Shown here piece after piece: positions 9,104-17,305 of a DNA stretch of 64,000 bases. Source of the DNA: Natronospira proteinivora (lineage in GTDB: Bacteria; Pseudomonadota; Gammaproteobacteria; Natronospirales; Natronospiraceae); assembly GCF_024170465.1 (NCBI RefSeq), contig NZ_JALJYF010000002.1:558001-622000 (forward strand), read 5' to 3'. Below the pieces are notes generated by a model. It saw nothing but the letters and a program-made list of their open reading frames with translations. It was not told the origin of the DNA and ran no database searches. Within the stretch, counting starts at the first letter, position 1; each line of letters starts with the position of its first letter. A program made the translations under genes and the position numbers.

Positions 9104-9178
9104 TCAACGGGCAGGGAACAGCTTTTTGCTGTCTGCCTCCTGTTTCACCCGTTTGCATTTGCTGGTCATGCTGCGCAT
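9104..9178 (-). CDS. Candidate lysine-rich leader peptide of lysAC
   Basis: A 24-codon frame begins at the ATG at 9178 with AGGA 7 nt upstream and ends TGA at 9104. It starts MRSMTSKCKRVKQEADSKK and ends LFPAR, with five lysine codons (AAA/AAG) in fifteen positions, one pair adjacent. The segment ATGCAAACGGG (9158-9148), which spans two Lys codons, can pair with CCCGTTGATTTGCAT (9111-9097). The same downstream segment continues into GCCGG, which can pair with the 5' half of the terminator. That 1:2 / 2:3 / 3:4 layout is the classical amino-acid attenuator. A structured RNA without translation is the alternative. Confidence 0.55.
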   Translation of the reverse strand: MRSMTSKCKRVKQEADSKKLFPAR

Positions 9179-9243
9179 GGCTTGGTCCTGTTCGGAAATA
9201 TTGTTCAGTCATAAGCCCGGGTACGGTGAACCCGGGCGGCGCT

Positions 9244-9273
9244 ACTTTACGCCCATTTTCAGGGCTGAGGCAA
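9244..9273 (-). promoter_or_regulatory. Possible promoter of the lysAC leader transcript
   Basis: On the minus strand TTGCCT (9273-9268) and TAAAGT (9249-9244) are separated by 18 bp, each matching four of six consensus positions. Transcription would start near 9237 and produce a leader of about 185 nt to the terminator. The first part contains a GCCCGGG...CCCGGGC hairpin (about 9215-9238). The match is moderate. Confidence 0.35.
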
Positions 9274-9281
9274 GGAAATTC

Positions 9282-9840
9282 TGACACGAAGGACACGAAG
9301 AAAGGCAGAAGGACGCGAAGGAAGACAATGGCTGGCGATCTCGCATCCGTAGGAGCGGATTCATCCGCGATCGGGTCTCGGGGTGTATAGCGGGTTCGGT
9401 GTTTTGAACACGGAGGACACGGAGAAGCCACGGAGAGCACGGAGGGTATAAATGTGGCGGCTGTAGGAGCGGATTCATCCGCGATTGGGTTTTGGGGGTG
9501 TAGCGGGTTGGGCCTTTGGAACACAGAGGGCGCGGAGGATCCGCAGAGATCACAGAGGGGTTATTTGTGAAGGTAACATCGCCTTGTGGGAGCGGCGTCC
9601 GCCGCGATCAATAGCGAGCTGGCTGGAAGTCGGGGCAGGAATGCCCCTCCCACAGCTAAGGCCTTGCCCATTTCCCCCTCCGTCTCCTCCGTGGCTTCTC
9701 CGTGATCTCTGTGTTCTTAAATAACCAGCCCTCTATGGCCCCGCAGGCCTATCGCGAATGAATTCGCTCCTACGGATACAGAACCGCTAGCCATTCTTTC
9801 CTTCGTGTCCTTCTGCCTTTCTTCGTGTCCTTCGTGTCAC
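9282..9840. repeat. Mosaic palindromic intergenic element 3 (longest copy)
   Basis: A 559-bp element whose ends are near-perfect 50-bp inverted arms: GACACGAAGGACACGAAGAA onward at 9282, with its complement ending at 9840. Inside are GTAGGAGCGG hairpins at 9349-9372 and 9463-9486, CACGGAG-type repeats after each, one GTGGGAGCGGCGTCCGCCGC hairpin at 9586-9609, then inverse CACGGAG repeats (about 9680-9716) and an inverse GTAGGAGCG-type hairpin (about 9752-9774). It separates the LPP20 gene from the lysAC leader. Open frames across it are translated repeat. Confidence 0.88.
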
Positions 9841-9853
9841 GCTTTTCAATCAA

Positions 9854-10429
9854 TCAATTCCCGCGGCGGCGTTCCAGGGCGCTGTCCATTTCTTCGCGGG
9901 CCTGGGTGTGACGGAACTGTTCCCAGAGGACGGCCTCATCCTGATCGGCCATGGGGCGGTTACTGGTTTCAATGATGTCGTCGAACAGGCCACGCATATC
10001 GGACTCCCCCATCACCAGCATGGTGCAAAGCTGGCGCTGTTCATTGATGGTTTCATAACCGGCCTGGTTGACCCGCACTCCGGTCAGGGTCTGATCGGTG
10101 AGCTGACGGGACACGCTCTGGAAGGTGGAACCGGAGACGGTTTCTCCCTCGCTGGTACGGGTCTGCTGTTGGTAAGTCTCATCCATGGCTTCCACCCCCA
10201 CTTCGATCTGGGCCGCCAGCATCTGGCGGGTCAGGGCGATGGCTTCACTGCGATCAATGGAAAAGCTGTCCGAGGCCGGCACGCAATTGGTCGCGGCCAG
10301 GCCATCGCTCACCTCACTCTGGGGATCGGCCACCCAATCGGGAATACGGTCTTCCGGGGCCTGCTCAGGGCCGGCACAGGCGGCCAATATCAGGGCCGCG
10401 ACGGCCACGGTGGTGGTTTGCTTGAACAT
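9854..10429 (-). CDS. LPP20-family lipoprotein
   Basis: A 191-residue lipoprotein. The signal peptide MFKQTTTVAVAALILAAC ends in the lipobox LAAC at Cys 18. The mature part begins PDWVADPQSEVSDGLAATNC and continues with SRSEAIALTRQMLAAQIEV-like helices and a repeat of QLTDQTLTGV, the pattern of the LPP20 lipoprotein domain, whose function is poorly known. It is the last gene of a minus-strand cluster with a second LPP20-like lipoprotein, LpoB and a TPR lipoprotein, so a role at the outer membrane near peptidoglycan synthesis is plausible by context only. Confidence 0.75.
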   Translation of the reverse strand: MFKQTTTVAVAALILAACAGPEQAPEDRIPDWVADPQSEVSDGLAATNCVPASDSFSIDRSEAIALTRQMLAAQIEVGVEAMDETYQQQTRTSEGETVSGSTFQSVSRQLTDQTLTGVRVNQAGYETINEQRQLCTMLVMGESDMRGLFDDIIETSNRPMADQDEAVLWEQFRHTQAREEMDSALERRRGN

Positions 10430-10443
10430 GATCTTCCCTCCTT

Positions 10444-11463
10444 TTAAAGAAACTCGATGAGATGCCGGCCCAGATCCCGGCCCAGGGCGTCACCCATACG
10501 GGACAGGACCCTGTCCTCCGCCAGGCCGGCGTCGGTGGAGCCTTCCCGGCTGCGGTGGCGGAATTGGCCCAAGGCTCGCCCTTCAGCGTCCCGGACCACC
10601 ACATCGCCTTCGGCGAAGGCAAAATAGTCGGGGTCCCGGCTCACGGTGCGAATACGGATGTCACCGCCGATTACAAGATCCGGTGTCTGGTCGCCGCCCA
10701 CCCGCAGGCCCTGTTCCAGCAAGCCGGATTTCAGGGCATGGGCGATTCGGCTATCAAAGGCCTCATCATCCACCTGGATGCGCAAGGCATCCAGGGCATC
10801 CCGGGCCTGATCGAGCACATGGGCATGGCTTTGGGAAACCGGATCCCGCATCGCAGCTTGGCGGGCAATCAGACTGAGTTGCTCCTCCAGCTGTTCAGCT
10901 TGGGCAAACTGCTCCAATGCAGGCAGGTAATGGCGGACCAGCGCCAGGCGGTCGCCCCCGTTGGGCACCTGCCCCGCCAACTCCTCAAGCCGGTCACGCA
11001 CCCGGTTAAGCTGATTGGACAGACGCAGGGTGGCGGCGCTGCGGTCCAGGCGCACCAGCACATAGAGCACCTCGCTGGCTTCATCCACCACCGCCTCGGC
11101 CATTTCCATCTCATCCAGAGTGGTGTCCGGCACCCGCGTTCTCACCTGTTCGGCAAAACCGCGGGTCACCGGGCCGGCGCCGTCTTCGCGGACCCGCTCG
11201 ATCCAACTCACGGTTCCCCCGGAGACGGTCACCCGCAAGCCCTGGATGAGATCGCTGCGGGCCCGGTCGGTGGCAATCCGACGGGCATGGGCCTGGTCAT
11301 CGCGTACCGGAGAAGAACCCACCCCGTAGGCGTAGCGCAGGTCCTCGGGGGTCTCCAGCACCCAGTCAGGGACCCCGCCCGGGGCGGATTCTTCCGGCCC
11401 GGTGGCGCAGGCCGAGACGGCCAGGCCCAGCAGCATCAGTGACAATAATGGACGAAGGCGCAC
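10444..11463 (-). CDS. LPP20-like lipoprotein
   Basis: A 339-residue predicted lipoprotein. The open frame reaches 11532, but the likely start is the GTG at 11463. It lies one base after the lpoB stop, has GGGGGC upstream and opens directly into the signal peptide ending LAVSAC. Residues about 35-140 (PDWVLETPEDLRYAYGVGSS, then ATDRARSDLIQGLRVTVSGG) look like an LPP20 domain; the helical middle (about 150-230) and the C-terminal beta-rich part are not recognised. The one-base spacing implies coupling with lpoB. Function unknown; it probably works with its lipoprotein neighbours. Confidence 0.65.
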   Translation of the reverse strand: MRLRPLLSLMLLGLAVSACATGPEESAPGGVPDWVLETPEDLRYAYGVGSSPVRDDQAHARRIATDRARSDLIQGLRVTVSGGTVSWIERVREDGAGPVTRGFAEQVRTRVPDTTLDEMEMAEAVVDEASEVLYVLVRLDRSAATLRLSNQLNRVRDRLEELAGQVPNGGDRLALVRHYLPALEQFAQAEQLEEQLSLIARQAAMRDPVSQSHAHVLDQARDALDALRIQVDDEAFDSRIAHALKSGLLEQGLRVGGDQTPDLVIGGDIRIRTVSRDPDYFAFAEGDVVVRDAEGRALGQFRHRSREGSTDAGLAEDRVLSRMGDALGRDLGRHLIEFL

Positions 11464-11464
11464 G

Positions 11465-12073
11465 TCACAGCCCCCGCCGGGATTGCTGCATGACCTTCTG
11501 AATACGCTTCTGACCATTCCAGACTTCCACATTGGTCTCCAGGTCCACCAGTCTCAGATCCACCTGATAGGAGGTGGCCCGGGTGCCGTCCAGACGATCC
11601 ACGAAGGAATTGATGGTGCCGCTCAGGGCATAATCGGCCCCAAGCTCCCGGCCCATCTCGGCCCGGGTGGCTTCGTCGGCATGGAATTCCTGATCCCGGC
11701 GCTCTTCCCGGATGTCTTCCCGATCGGCGCCGCCGGCGACGAAATCCACCCGTCCGGCACGGATCAGTTCCCGGCGCAGATCATTGATGAAGGTCTCCAC
11801 CGGAATATGCTCATGGGAGCGATTGCGCACGGATTGAATAATGACCCGGGGCCTGTCCCGATCCGGATTTGCACTGTGGAAGCGATCCACCCAGGGGAAG
11901 GTCAGCATTTCCTCGATCATGGCCTCGGAGACCAGGCGGGAATCGGTGGCATTCCAGCGATCGGTGAGATCCACCTGCTCATCCGGATCCAGGCGGGTCA
12001 CTTCCGTGCCACCGCAGCCCACCAGCGTGGCGATCAATACCGTGATCAAGAGGCCTGGCAAAAATCGTTGCAT
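11465..12073 (-). CDS. lpoB: Penicillin-binding protein activator LpoB
   Basis: A 202-residue outer-membrane lipoprotein of the LpoB family. In E. coli LpoB crosses the periplasm to stimulate the transglycosylase and transpeptidase of PBP1B. The signal peptide ends in the lipobox LVGC. The body has the family's segments SRLVSEAMIEEML, PRVIIQSVRNRSHEHI, FINDLRRELIRAGRVDFV, GADYALSGTINS and LVDLETNVEVWNGQKRI. It is followed by LPP20-like lipoproteins and preceded by a TPR lipoprotein 23 nt upstream. Confidence 0.88.
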   Translation of the reverse strand: MQRFLPGLLITVLIATLVGCGGTEVTRLDPDEQVDLTDRWNATDSRLVSEAMIEEMLTFPWVDRFHSANPDRDRPRVIIQSVRNRSHEHIPVETFINDLRRELIRAGRVDFVAGGADREDIREERRDQEFHADEATRAEMGRELGADYALSGTINSFVDRLDGTRATSYQVDLRLVDLETNVEVWNGQKRIQKVMQQSRRGL

Positions 12074-12096
12074 CCTTCCTTCTCCCTGAATCGACC

Positions 12097-13839
12097 CTAA
12101 TGGTTAAGACGAATCATAGCCTCATTGCGTTCCAGCGGGGGCAATAAATCATGCCGATGGGAAATACGCCGGGCCTGAAGCACATGGACATCCCCGGCGG
12201 AGACTGTCAGCCGGACGGTGGCCGATTCGCCCCCTTCGGGAATCATGAAACGACCGCTGGACAATCGCAACTCATGTTCCCCCGGGGGCAGTTCCAGGCG
12301 AACCACTCGAACCGCGGCGGGCAGCCCCTGCCAGGCCCGGGTGTCAGCCCGCACCGTGGCTGAGGTGCCGGCCCGGGCGAAGAGTCCCAGGAGCAATCCC
12401 GCTGTCCCGAATTCCTCTTCCAGTTCCCGGGCCGCCAGGGAGGCCAGGGAATGGCGCAGCAGCTCCCGGGCCACGGCCCGGCGCAATTCCTCCCCGGCTT
12501 CCATGAGCAGGTCCTGGTAGGCCATGTAAGTCAGATTGTCGGCCGTCTGGAAAACATGCTGGCCCTCGCCCACCCAGAGCTTGGCTGGCGGCGGAGGCGG
12601 ACGCGGCGGGCCGGGATAGGGCACCGCCACCCGCACCCCGCCCCGCAGGGCGTCCACCAGGCCCAGGGATTCCAGTTGGCCCCAGAAGGGGCCGATATAG
12701 AAGCTTTTCTCGAAGCTGCCCCGGATCAGGCCTTCCAGGCCCCCCTGGCTGAAATGCGTGAGCCAGCCCAGGGGACCGGTATCGGCATACAGGGCCCGGA
12801 ACCAGATCTCCTGGGCCATCTGCTCCTCATAGCTACCCACGGCCACCGGCTGAAGGGTGACCGAGCGTCGACGGGGGTCGGCATACATCACCAGATTGAG
12901 CTCGCCCCGGGGTGGCAGTCGATCCACATGCTGGATCACCACCACATGCGCAGTATCCGAATCGCTTTCCCGAATCCCTTGGGCGGCCGATTCGCCCAGC
13001 CGCTGTTCGGCCGTCTCGGCCACCGCCGACCAATTGCCCGTGACAGCCTCCATGCGAAAGGCATCCCGCCAGGCCCGGTCCACCATCCCCTCATCGATGG
13101 CAAACTGCTGGGCGTAGCCCTCTTCGTACAACTCCGCCGCCCGCTGGTAGGCAATACGGGCATCATCCAGATCGCCGGCCTTCTCATACAAGACACCGCT
13201 GAGGTAGCGCAACCAGGCCGCTTCCCGGAACTGCAGCAGATTGGGATCGCTGATATCCGCGGAAATACCATGGAAGGCCTGCAACAGGCCGGACATGCGA
13301 TTGGCTTCCCGGTCGGCGGCCGCCTCCTGGTAATCCCCCTCCAGCAGCATCAACTCCCGCAGCCGGGCATCCAGGCGGCGGGTCTCCACCAGGGCACTGT
13401 CCAGGTGACGGCGCCGGGTGACCCGGTCATCACTTTGCTGGGCCAGGTGGGTGAAGTTCAGGGCCTGGAAATAATGGATGTAGGCCAGCTCATAGGCCGT
13501 GCCCCGGTAGGGCGCATTGCGCGGATGGCTCAGGGCGGCACGCACGGCATCACTAAAATAGCGAGTATAGAGGGCATCGCCGATGTCTTCGGCGGTAAGC
13601 AGATAGTCAATGCTCTGCTGATAGTCTCCGGCCAGGTGGGCAATCACCCCCTGCTCCAGGTGATAGAGCAGGCGATCATCCCCTTCCGGGTCCAGCACCT
13701 CACTCAGGCTTTCCCGAGCAGCCTCGTACTCCCCGGCATCGGCCATGCGCAGGGCCCCGCCCACCTCGTCACCATAGGTGGCACAGCCGCCAAGCAGGGT
13801 CAGGCTCAAACAGAGCGCCAGCCAGGGTGTATTCCGCAT
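12097..13839 (-). CDS. TPR-containing lipoprotein (COG3014-like)
   Basis: A 580-residue lipoprotein: signal peptide with lipobox LLGGC (Cys 19), then helical repeats to about residue 260, including AGEYEAARESLSEVLDPEG and AGDLDDARIAYQRAAELYEE that read as TPR units. A C-terminal region from about 300 contains a proline-rich stretch (PYPGPPRPPPPPAK) and a beta-rich end (PPGEHELRLSSGRFM). From memory, this architecture and its neighbourhood with LpoB and LPP20 genes fit the uncharacterised COG3014 group. It begins the lipoprotein operon and is divergent from the UMF1 transporter. Function unknown. Confidence 0.65.
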   Translation of the reverse strand: MRNTPWLALCLSLTLLGGCATYGDEVGGALRMADAGEYEAARESLSEVLDPEGDDRLLYHLEQGVIAHLAGDYQQSIDYLLTAEDIGDALYTRYFSDAVRAALSHPRNAPYRGTAYELAYIHYFQALNFTHLAQQSDDRVTRRRHLDSALVETRRLDARLRELMLLEGDYQEAAADREANRMSGLLQAFHGISADISDPNLLQFREAAWLRYLSGVLYEKAGDLDDARIAYQRAAELYEEGYAQQFAIDEGMVDRAWRDAFRMEAVTGNWSAVAETAEQRLGESAAQGIRESDSDTAHVVVIQHVDRLPPRGELNLVMYADPRRRSVTLQPVAVGSYEEQMAQEIWFRALYADTGPLGWLTHFSQGGLEGLIRGSFEKSFYIGPFWGQLESLGLVDALRGGVRVAVPYPGPPRPPPPPAKLWVGEGQHVFQTADNLTYMAYQDLLMEAGEELRRAVARELLRHSLASLAARELEEEFGTAGLLLGLFARAGTSATVRADTRAWQGLPAAVRVVRLELPPGEHELRLSSGRFMIPEGGESATVRLTVSAGDVHVLQARRISHRHDLLPPLERNEAMIRLNH

Positions 13840-13973
13840 CGGGTTTTGCCGTCAGTCTCATTGGGTCACACGATTATGCTACATCAGGCCATGGACAGGC
13901 GGCGCATCATGGTCGGTCCGGAATGAATCCGATAGCATGTCAAGGAATACCCGGCACAAGGACTGAATGGACC

Positions 13974-15311
13974 ATGGTCAGCAAGCGGCGGGCGCCGGCC
14001 CGGGAAATATTCGGCTGGGCGATGTTCGACTTCGCCAACCAGGCCTACACCCTGTTGATCATCACGGTGATCTTCGGGGATCTGTTCACCCGGGTGATTG
14101 TGGGCGACGGGCCGGATTACCGTCTGGGCAATCTGCTCTGGAGCCTGGCACTGGCGGTGAGCTATTTCCTGGTGGTGGTCAGCGGCCCGGTTTGCGGGGC
14201 GATCATGGACTATTCCCGCAGCCGCAAGCGCTTTCTGTTTGCCAGCTATGTGCTCACCATCACCGCCACTGCCCTGCTCTACTTCGTGGAGCCCGGCTGG
14301 ATTGTGCTGGCCATGGTGCTGATCATCGTCTCCAACTTCGCCTATGCCATCGGCGAGAACTTCATTGCCAGCTTTCTGCCGGACCTGGGTCCCCGCAAAG
14401 ACCTGGGCTGGATTTCCGGCCTGGGCTGGGGCCTGGGTTATATCGGTGGCTTGATCGCCACCGCCTTCACCCTGGTGGTGTTGGGGGAGGTGGCGGCGGA
14501 CAACTTTGATCGACTGCGCTGGGTGGGACCCTTCGCTGCGGGCTTTTTCCTGCTGGCCGCCATTCCCACTTTCCTCTGGCTCCGGGAGCGGGGACGCCGG
14601 CGTACCGTGCCGGTGGGCAGCAGTTACGTTCGCGCCGGCTTCCAGCGACTCCGGGACACCTACCAGCAACTGCGCCAGTTCCGGGATCTGAGCATTCTGC
14701 TGATCTCCATCTTTTTCACCATGGCCGGCATCTACATCATCATCAGCTTCTCCTTCATCTACGGGGCCCAGGTGATTCAGTGGGATGAATCGGTGCGGAT
14801 GATGATGTTTGTCACGGTACAAATCACGGCGGCGGTAGGGGCCCTGGGCTTTGGCTTTTTGCAAAGCCGCATTGGCGCCAGGCTGACCTATCTGATCACC
14901 CTGGCATTGTGGATGGGCGCGATTATCGCCATCTGGCAGACCCCCAATGTGGCGGCCCTGGCCCAGAGCCTCTGGTCCCTGGAGTGGGAAGCCCAGTATG
15001 TCTTCCTGTTTGCCGGGGTCTTGGCCGGCTTGAGCCTGGGTGCGGCCCAATCAGCCGGGCGGGCATTGGTGGGGGTGCTTACTCCCCGGGGCAAGGCGGC
15101 GGAGTTCTTCGGTTTCTGGGGTTTCGCCTCCAAACTGGCGGCCATCTTCGGCATCCTGGGCCTGGGTCTGATCCAGGCCTGGCTGGGCCTGGCGGATGCC
15201 ATTCTCTTCTGCCTCAGCCTGTTCATCCTGGCCTTTATCTTCGCCCTACCCGTCAACGAACAACGCGGCGAACAAGTCGCCGAGAACTGGCGGGAGCGGG
15301 GTGAGGGTTGA
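13974..15311 (+). CDS. UMF1/Atg22-like MFS transporter
   Basis: A 445-residue membrane protein with about twelve hydrophobic segments. The opening GWAMFDFANQAYTLLI matches the 'yDwANsAy' signature of the UMF1 family of major-facilitator transporters, related to yeast Atg22. The loop MDYSRSRKRFLF between helices 2 and 3 fits the MFS pattern. The start is the ATG at 13974; earlier codons in the same frame lie in the divergent promoter gap and make no sensible protein. Substrate unknown. The gene stands alone and converges on ubiA across mosaic element 4. Confidence 0.85.
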   Translation: MVSKRRAPAREIFGWAMFDFANQAYTLLIITVIFGDLFTRVIVGDGPDYRLGNLLWSLALAVSYFLVVVSGPVCGAIMDYSRSRKRFLFASYVLTITATALLYFVEPGWIVLAMVLIIVSNFAYAIGENFIASFLPDLGPRKDLGWISGLGWGLGYIGGLIATAFTLVVLGEVAADNFDRLRWVGPFAAGFFLLAAIPTFLWLRERGRRRTVPVGSSYVRAGFQRLRDTYQQLRQFRDLSILLISIFFTMAGIYIIISFSFIYGAQVIQWDESVRMMMFVTVQITAAVGALGFGFLQSRIGARLTYLITLALWMGAIIAIWQTPNVAALAQSLWSLEWEAQYVFLFAGVLAGLSLGAAQSAGRALVGVLTPRGKAAEFFGFWGFASKLAAIFGILGLGLIQAWLGLADAILFCLSLFILAFIFALPVNEQRGEQVAENWRERGEG

Positions 15312-15319
15312 ATGGATGA

Positions 15320-15724
15320 CACGAAAATCGAACACGAAGGGATTGTAATGTTGCTGGGCTACGGGGCGGTTGATGCTGTCTTGTTGGATTCGGGGTTGGT
15401 AATTTAACACGGAGATCACGGAGGGCCACGGAGAACACGGAGTTGAATTGGGTGCGGGCCTATCGTAGGAGCGAATTCATTCGCGATGATTCTGTGGGCA
15501 GTGGGAGCGGCGTCCGCCGCGATCAAAGGGCAAACCCTCTGGCAATCGCGGCGGACGCCGCTCCCACAAACTCCCATTCATCCACTCCGTGCCCTCCGTG
15601 GTTCTCCGTGATCTCCGTGTTCCAATAAACCAACCCTCTACACCCGCCGAGACCCGATCGCGGATAAATCCGCTCCTACGGATGCAGGGTCACCAGCAAT
15701 ATTTCCCTTCGTGTTCGTTTTTCA
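15320..15724. repeat. Mosaic palindromic intergenic element 4
   Basis: This fills the gap between the convergent transporter and ubiA. In order: a short CACGAAGG arm (about 15322-15342), CACGGAG repeats (about 15406-15442), a GTAGGAGCGAATTCATTCGC hairpin (15465-15484), a GTGGGAGCGGCGTCCGCCGC hairpin (15500-15523), its inverse (15545-15566), inverse CACGGAG repeats (about 15583-15622), an inverse GTAGGAGCGG hairpin (15656-15679) and an inverse CACGAAGG arm (about 15706-15722). Module order differs from element 2, showing that modules are shuffled within a constant mirror symmetry. Confidence 0.87.
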
Positions 15725-15742
15725 AATCCATCTAACGCTCAA

Positions 15743-16687
15743 TCACAAAGTAAAGGTGTAGTGCAGGAGGATGCCGGCGAAGATGAAAAAGCCAGCCCAG
15801 TTGTTGGAAAGGAAGGCACGGAAGCAGTCGTCCCGGCGGCGGCGATAGATGAGCATCTGTTGCCAGATCATGTTGACGGCGGCGAAGGCCAGGCCCCAGT
15901 AATAGGCCGCGCTCAACTCCGCCTGCTGGCCGATGAGATAGAGGGTCCATAGAAAGGCCGCCTGGATCAGACCGATGATGAGCCGGTCCAGGTCCCCGAA
16001 CAGGATGGCCGCTGACTTGACGCCGACCTTGAGATCATCGTCACGGTCCACCATGCCGTAGATGGTGTCATAGGCCAGGGCCCACAACACCACGGCGATA
16101 AACACCAGCCAGGCCAGTTCACTCAGCCCACCGGTCTGAGCCGCCCAGACCATGGGCGCCGCCCAGCCGAAAGCGATACCCAGATAGCCCTGGGGCAGAT
16201 AGGTATAACGCTTCATGAAGGGATAGGTGGCAGCCAGGAAGATGCCGACAAAGGCCAGCTGAATGGTCAGCACATTGGTGGTGAGCACCAGGCCAAAGGC
16301 CAGCAGCCCCAGCACCACGAACAGCATGATGGCTTCCCAGGCCTGGATAGCACCGGTGGCCAGGGGCCGGTCCTTGGTGCGTTTTACATGTCCGTCGATA
16401 TGGCGGTCGGCAAAGTCATTCATGACGCAGCCGGCGGCACGCATGACAAAAACCCCCAGTACAAAGACCACAAACACATGGGGGTCGGGTTGTCCTTCAC
16501 CGGCCAGCCACAGGGCCCAAAGGGTGGGCCATAGCAGCAGGAAGGTGCCGATGGGTCGGTCGATTCGCATCAGGCGAATGTAGTGACCCACCCGGTCGCG
16601 AGCCGCCGGCAATTGCGCCTGAACGAAATGACTGCGGCGCAACCGTTTAAGCTGCCGCATCAAACGTTGCGAGGGGCGTGGACTCAT
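15743..16687 (-). CDS. ubiA: 4-hydroxybenzoate polyprenyltransferase UbiA
   Basis: UbiA attaches the polyprenyl tail to 4-hydroxybenzoate in the inner membrane, the second step of ubiquinone synthesis. The 314-residue protein has several hydrophobic helices and both Asp-rich motifs: [20 protein letters not shown] and [12 protein letters not shown]. The family opening [19 protein letters not shown] is present. The start ATG at 16687 overlaps the ubiC stop as ATGA, so the two are translationally coupled; upstream in-frame codons belong to ubiC's shadow. Confidence 0.95.
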   Translation of the reverse strand: MSPRPSQRLMRQLKRLRRSHFVQAQLPAARDRVGHYIRLMRIDRPIGTFLLLWPTLWALWLAGEGQPDPHVFVVFVLGVFVMRAAGCVMNDFADRHIDGHVKRTKDRPLATGAIQAWEAIMLFVVLGLLAFGLVLTTNVLTIQLAFVGIFLAATYPFMKRYTYLPQGYLGIAFGWAAPMVWAAQTGGLSELAWLVFIAVVLWALAYDTIYGMVDRDDDLKVGVKSAAILFGDLDRLIIGLIQAAFLWTLYLIGQQAELSAAYYWGLAFAAVNMIWQQMLIYRRRRDDCFRAFLSNNWAGFFIFAGILLHYTFTL

Positions 16688-17205
16688 TCCGCCTCTCCCT
16701 GCAGAAAACATTCCACAATCACCATGGCCTGACCACCCACCACCAATCGAGAACGCCGTGCCCACAGGGACGACGGCTGCCGATCCAGGCCGTCACACGC
16801 CCGCCGGACCAGGGGATCGTCAGCGGCCAGGCGCGCCACGCAGAGATCTTCCCGACTCGCCGTGGCATCGGAAAAGAGTCGGGTACCCAGGGGCTGGTCT
16901 CCCAGAGAACTCACCCATTCCAGGCGATCCAGCAAGGCGGCGGGGATGTGGCTGACCGCGTAGATCAGCGGTCTGCCCGCGGCATATAGGCGAACCTCCC
17001 GCCGCAGGGCGCCGTCACCATCGCTGACTTCGCTGAGTCTTTCCACTTCCACGGGGGCACCCAGGCTGGCTTCCAGACGCCCAGTCAGGGAACCAGCCTC
17101 CACCAGCCAGGGCCAGTTACGGGGCCGATCAGATTCGGCCACCTGATCGGGGCTCAACCAGGTCGCGCGGGTTTGGGTTTCAGGCTGTCGGCTGGGGGTA
17201 CTCAT
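16684..17205 (-). CDS. ubiC: Chorismate pyruvate-lyase UbiC
   Basis: UbiC cleaves chorismate to 4-hydroxybenzoate and pyruvate, feeding UbiA encoded immediately downstream. The 173-residue product has family features: [14 protein letters not shown] at the start of the fold, the [21 protein letters not shown] segment with the conserved Arg, LGTRLF, and a C-terminal VVECFLQGE with the conserved Glu. The start is the ATG at 17205; a TTG further upstream is less likely. Sequence conservation in this family is low, but the ubiC-ubiA pairing is decisive. Confidence 0.9.
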   Translation of the reverse strand: MSTPSRQPETQTRATWLSPDQVAESDRPRNWPWLVEAGSLTGRLEASLGAPVEVERLSEVSDGDGALRREVRLYAAGRPLIYAVSHIPAALLDRLEWVSSLGDQPLGTRLFSDATASREDLCVARLAADDPLVRRACDGLDRQPSSLWARRSRLVVGGQAMVIVECFLQGEAE

Positions 17206-17305
17206 GGCGGGCGATATTGTAGCATCGTGTCGGTACAATGCTTCATGGTGAAATGAAGTCCAAGCAAGGATCAGCCCGGACCGGATCCGGAAAGGAAGGG
17301 ATGTA

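Noticed and set aside
8957-9280. Lysine riboswitch (L-box) in the lysAC leader
   Set aside because: The conserved L-box core segments are not present; only a leader peptide, pairing segments and a terminator can be seen.
9039-9524. A 161-codon minus-strand frame across the repeat element and lysAC leader
   Set aside because: Most of it is translated CACGGAG and REP-like repeats. It crosses the leader terminator and has no domain. The short Lys-rich frame in another register is the better candidate.
936-15724. CRISPR array made of the short repeats
   Set aside because: The repeats are irregular, inverted and modular, with no constant spacer length and no cas genes.
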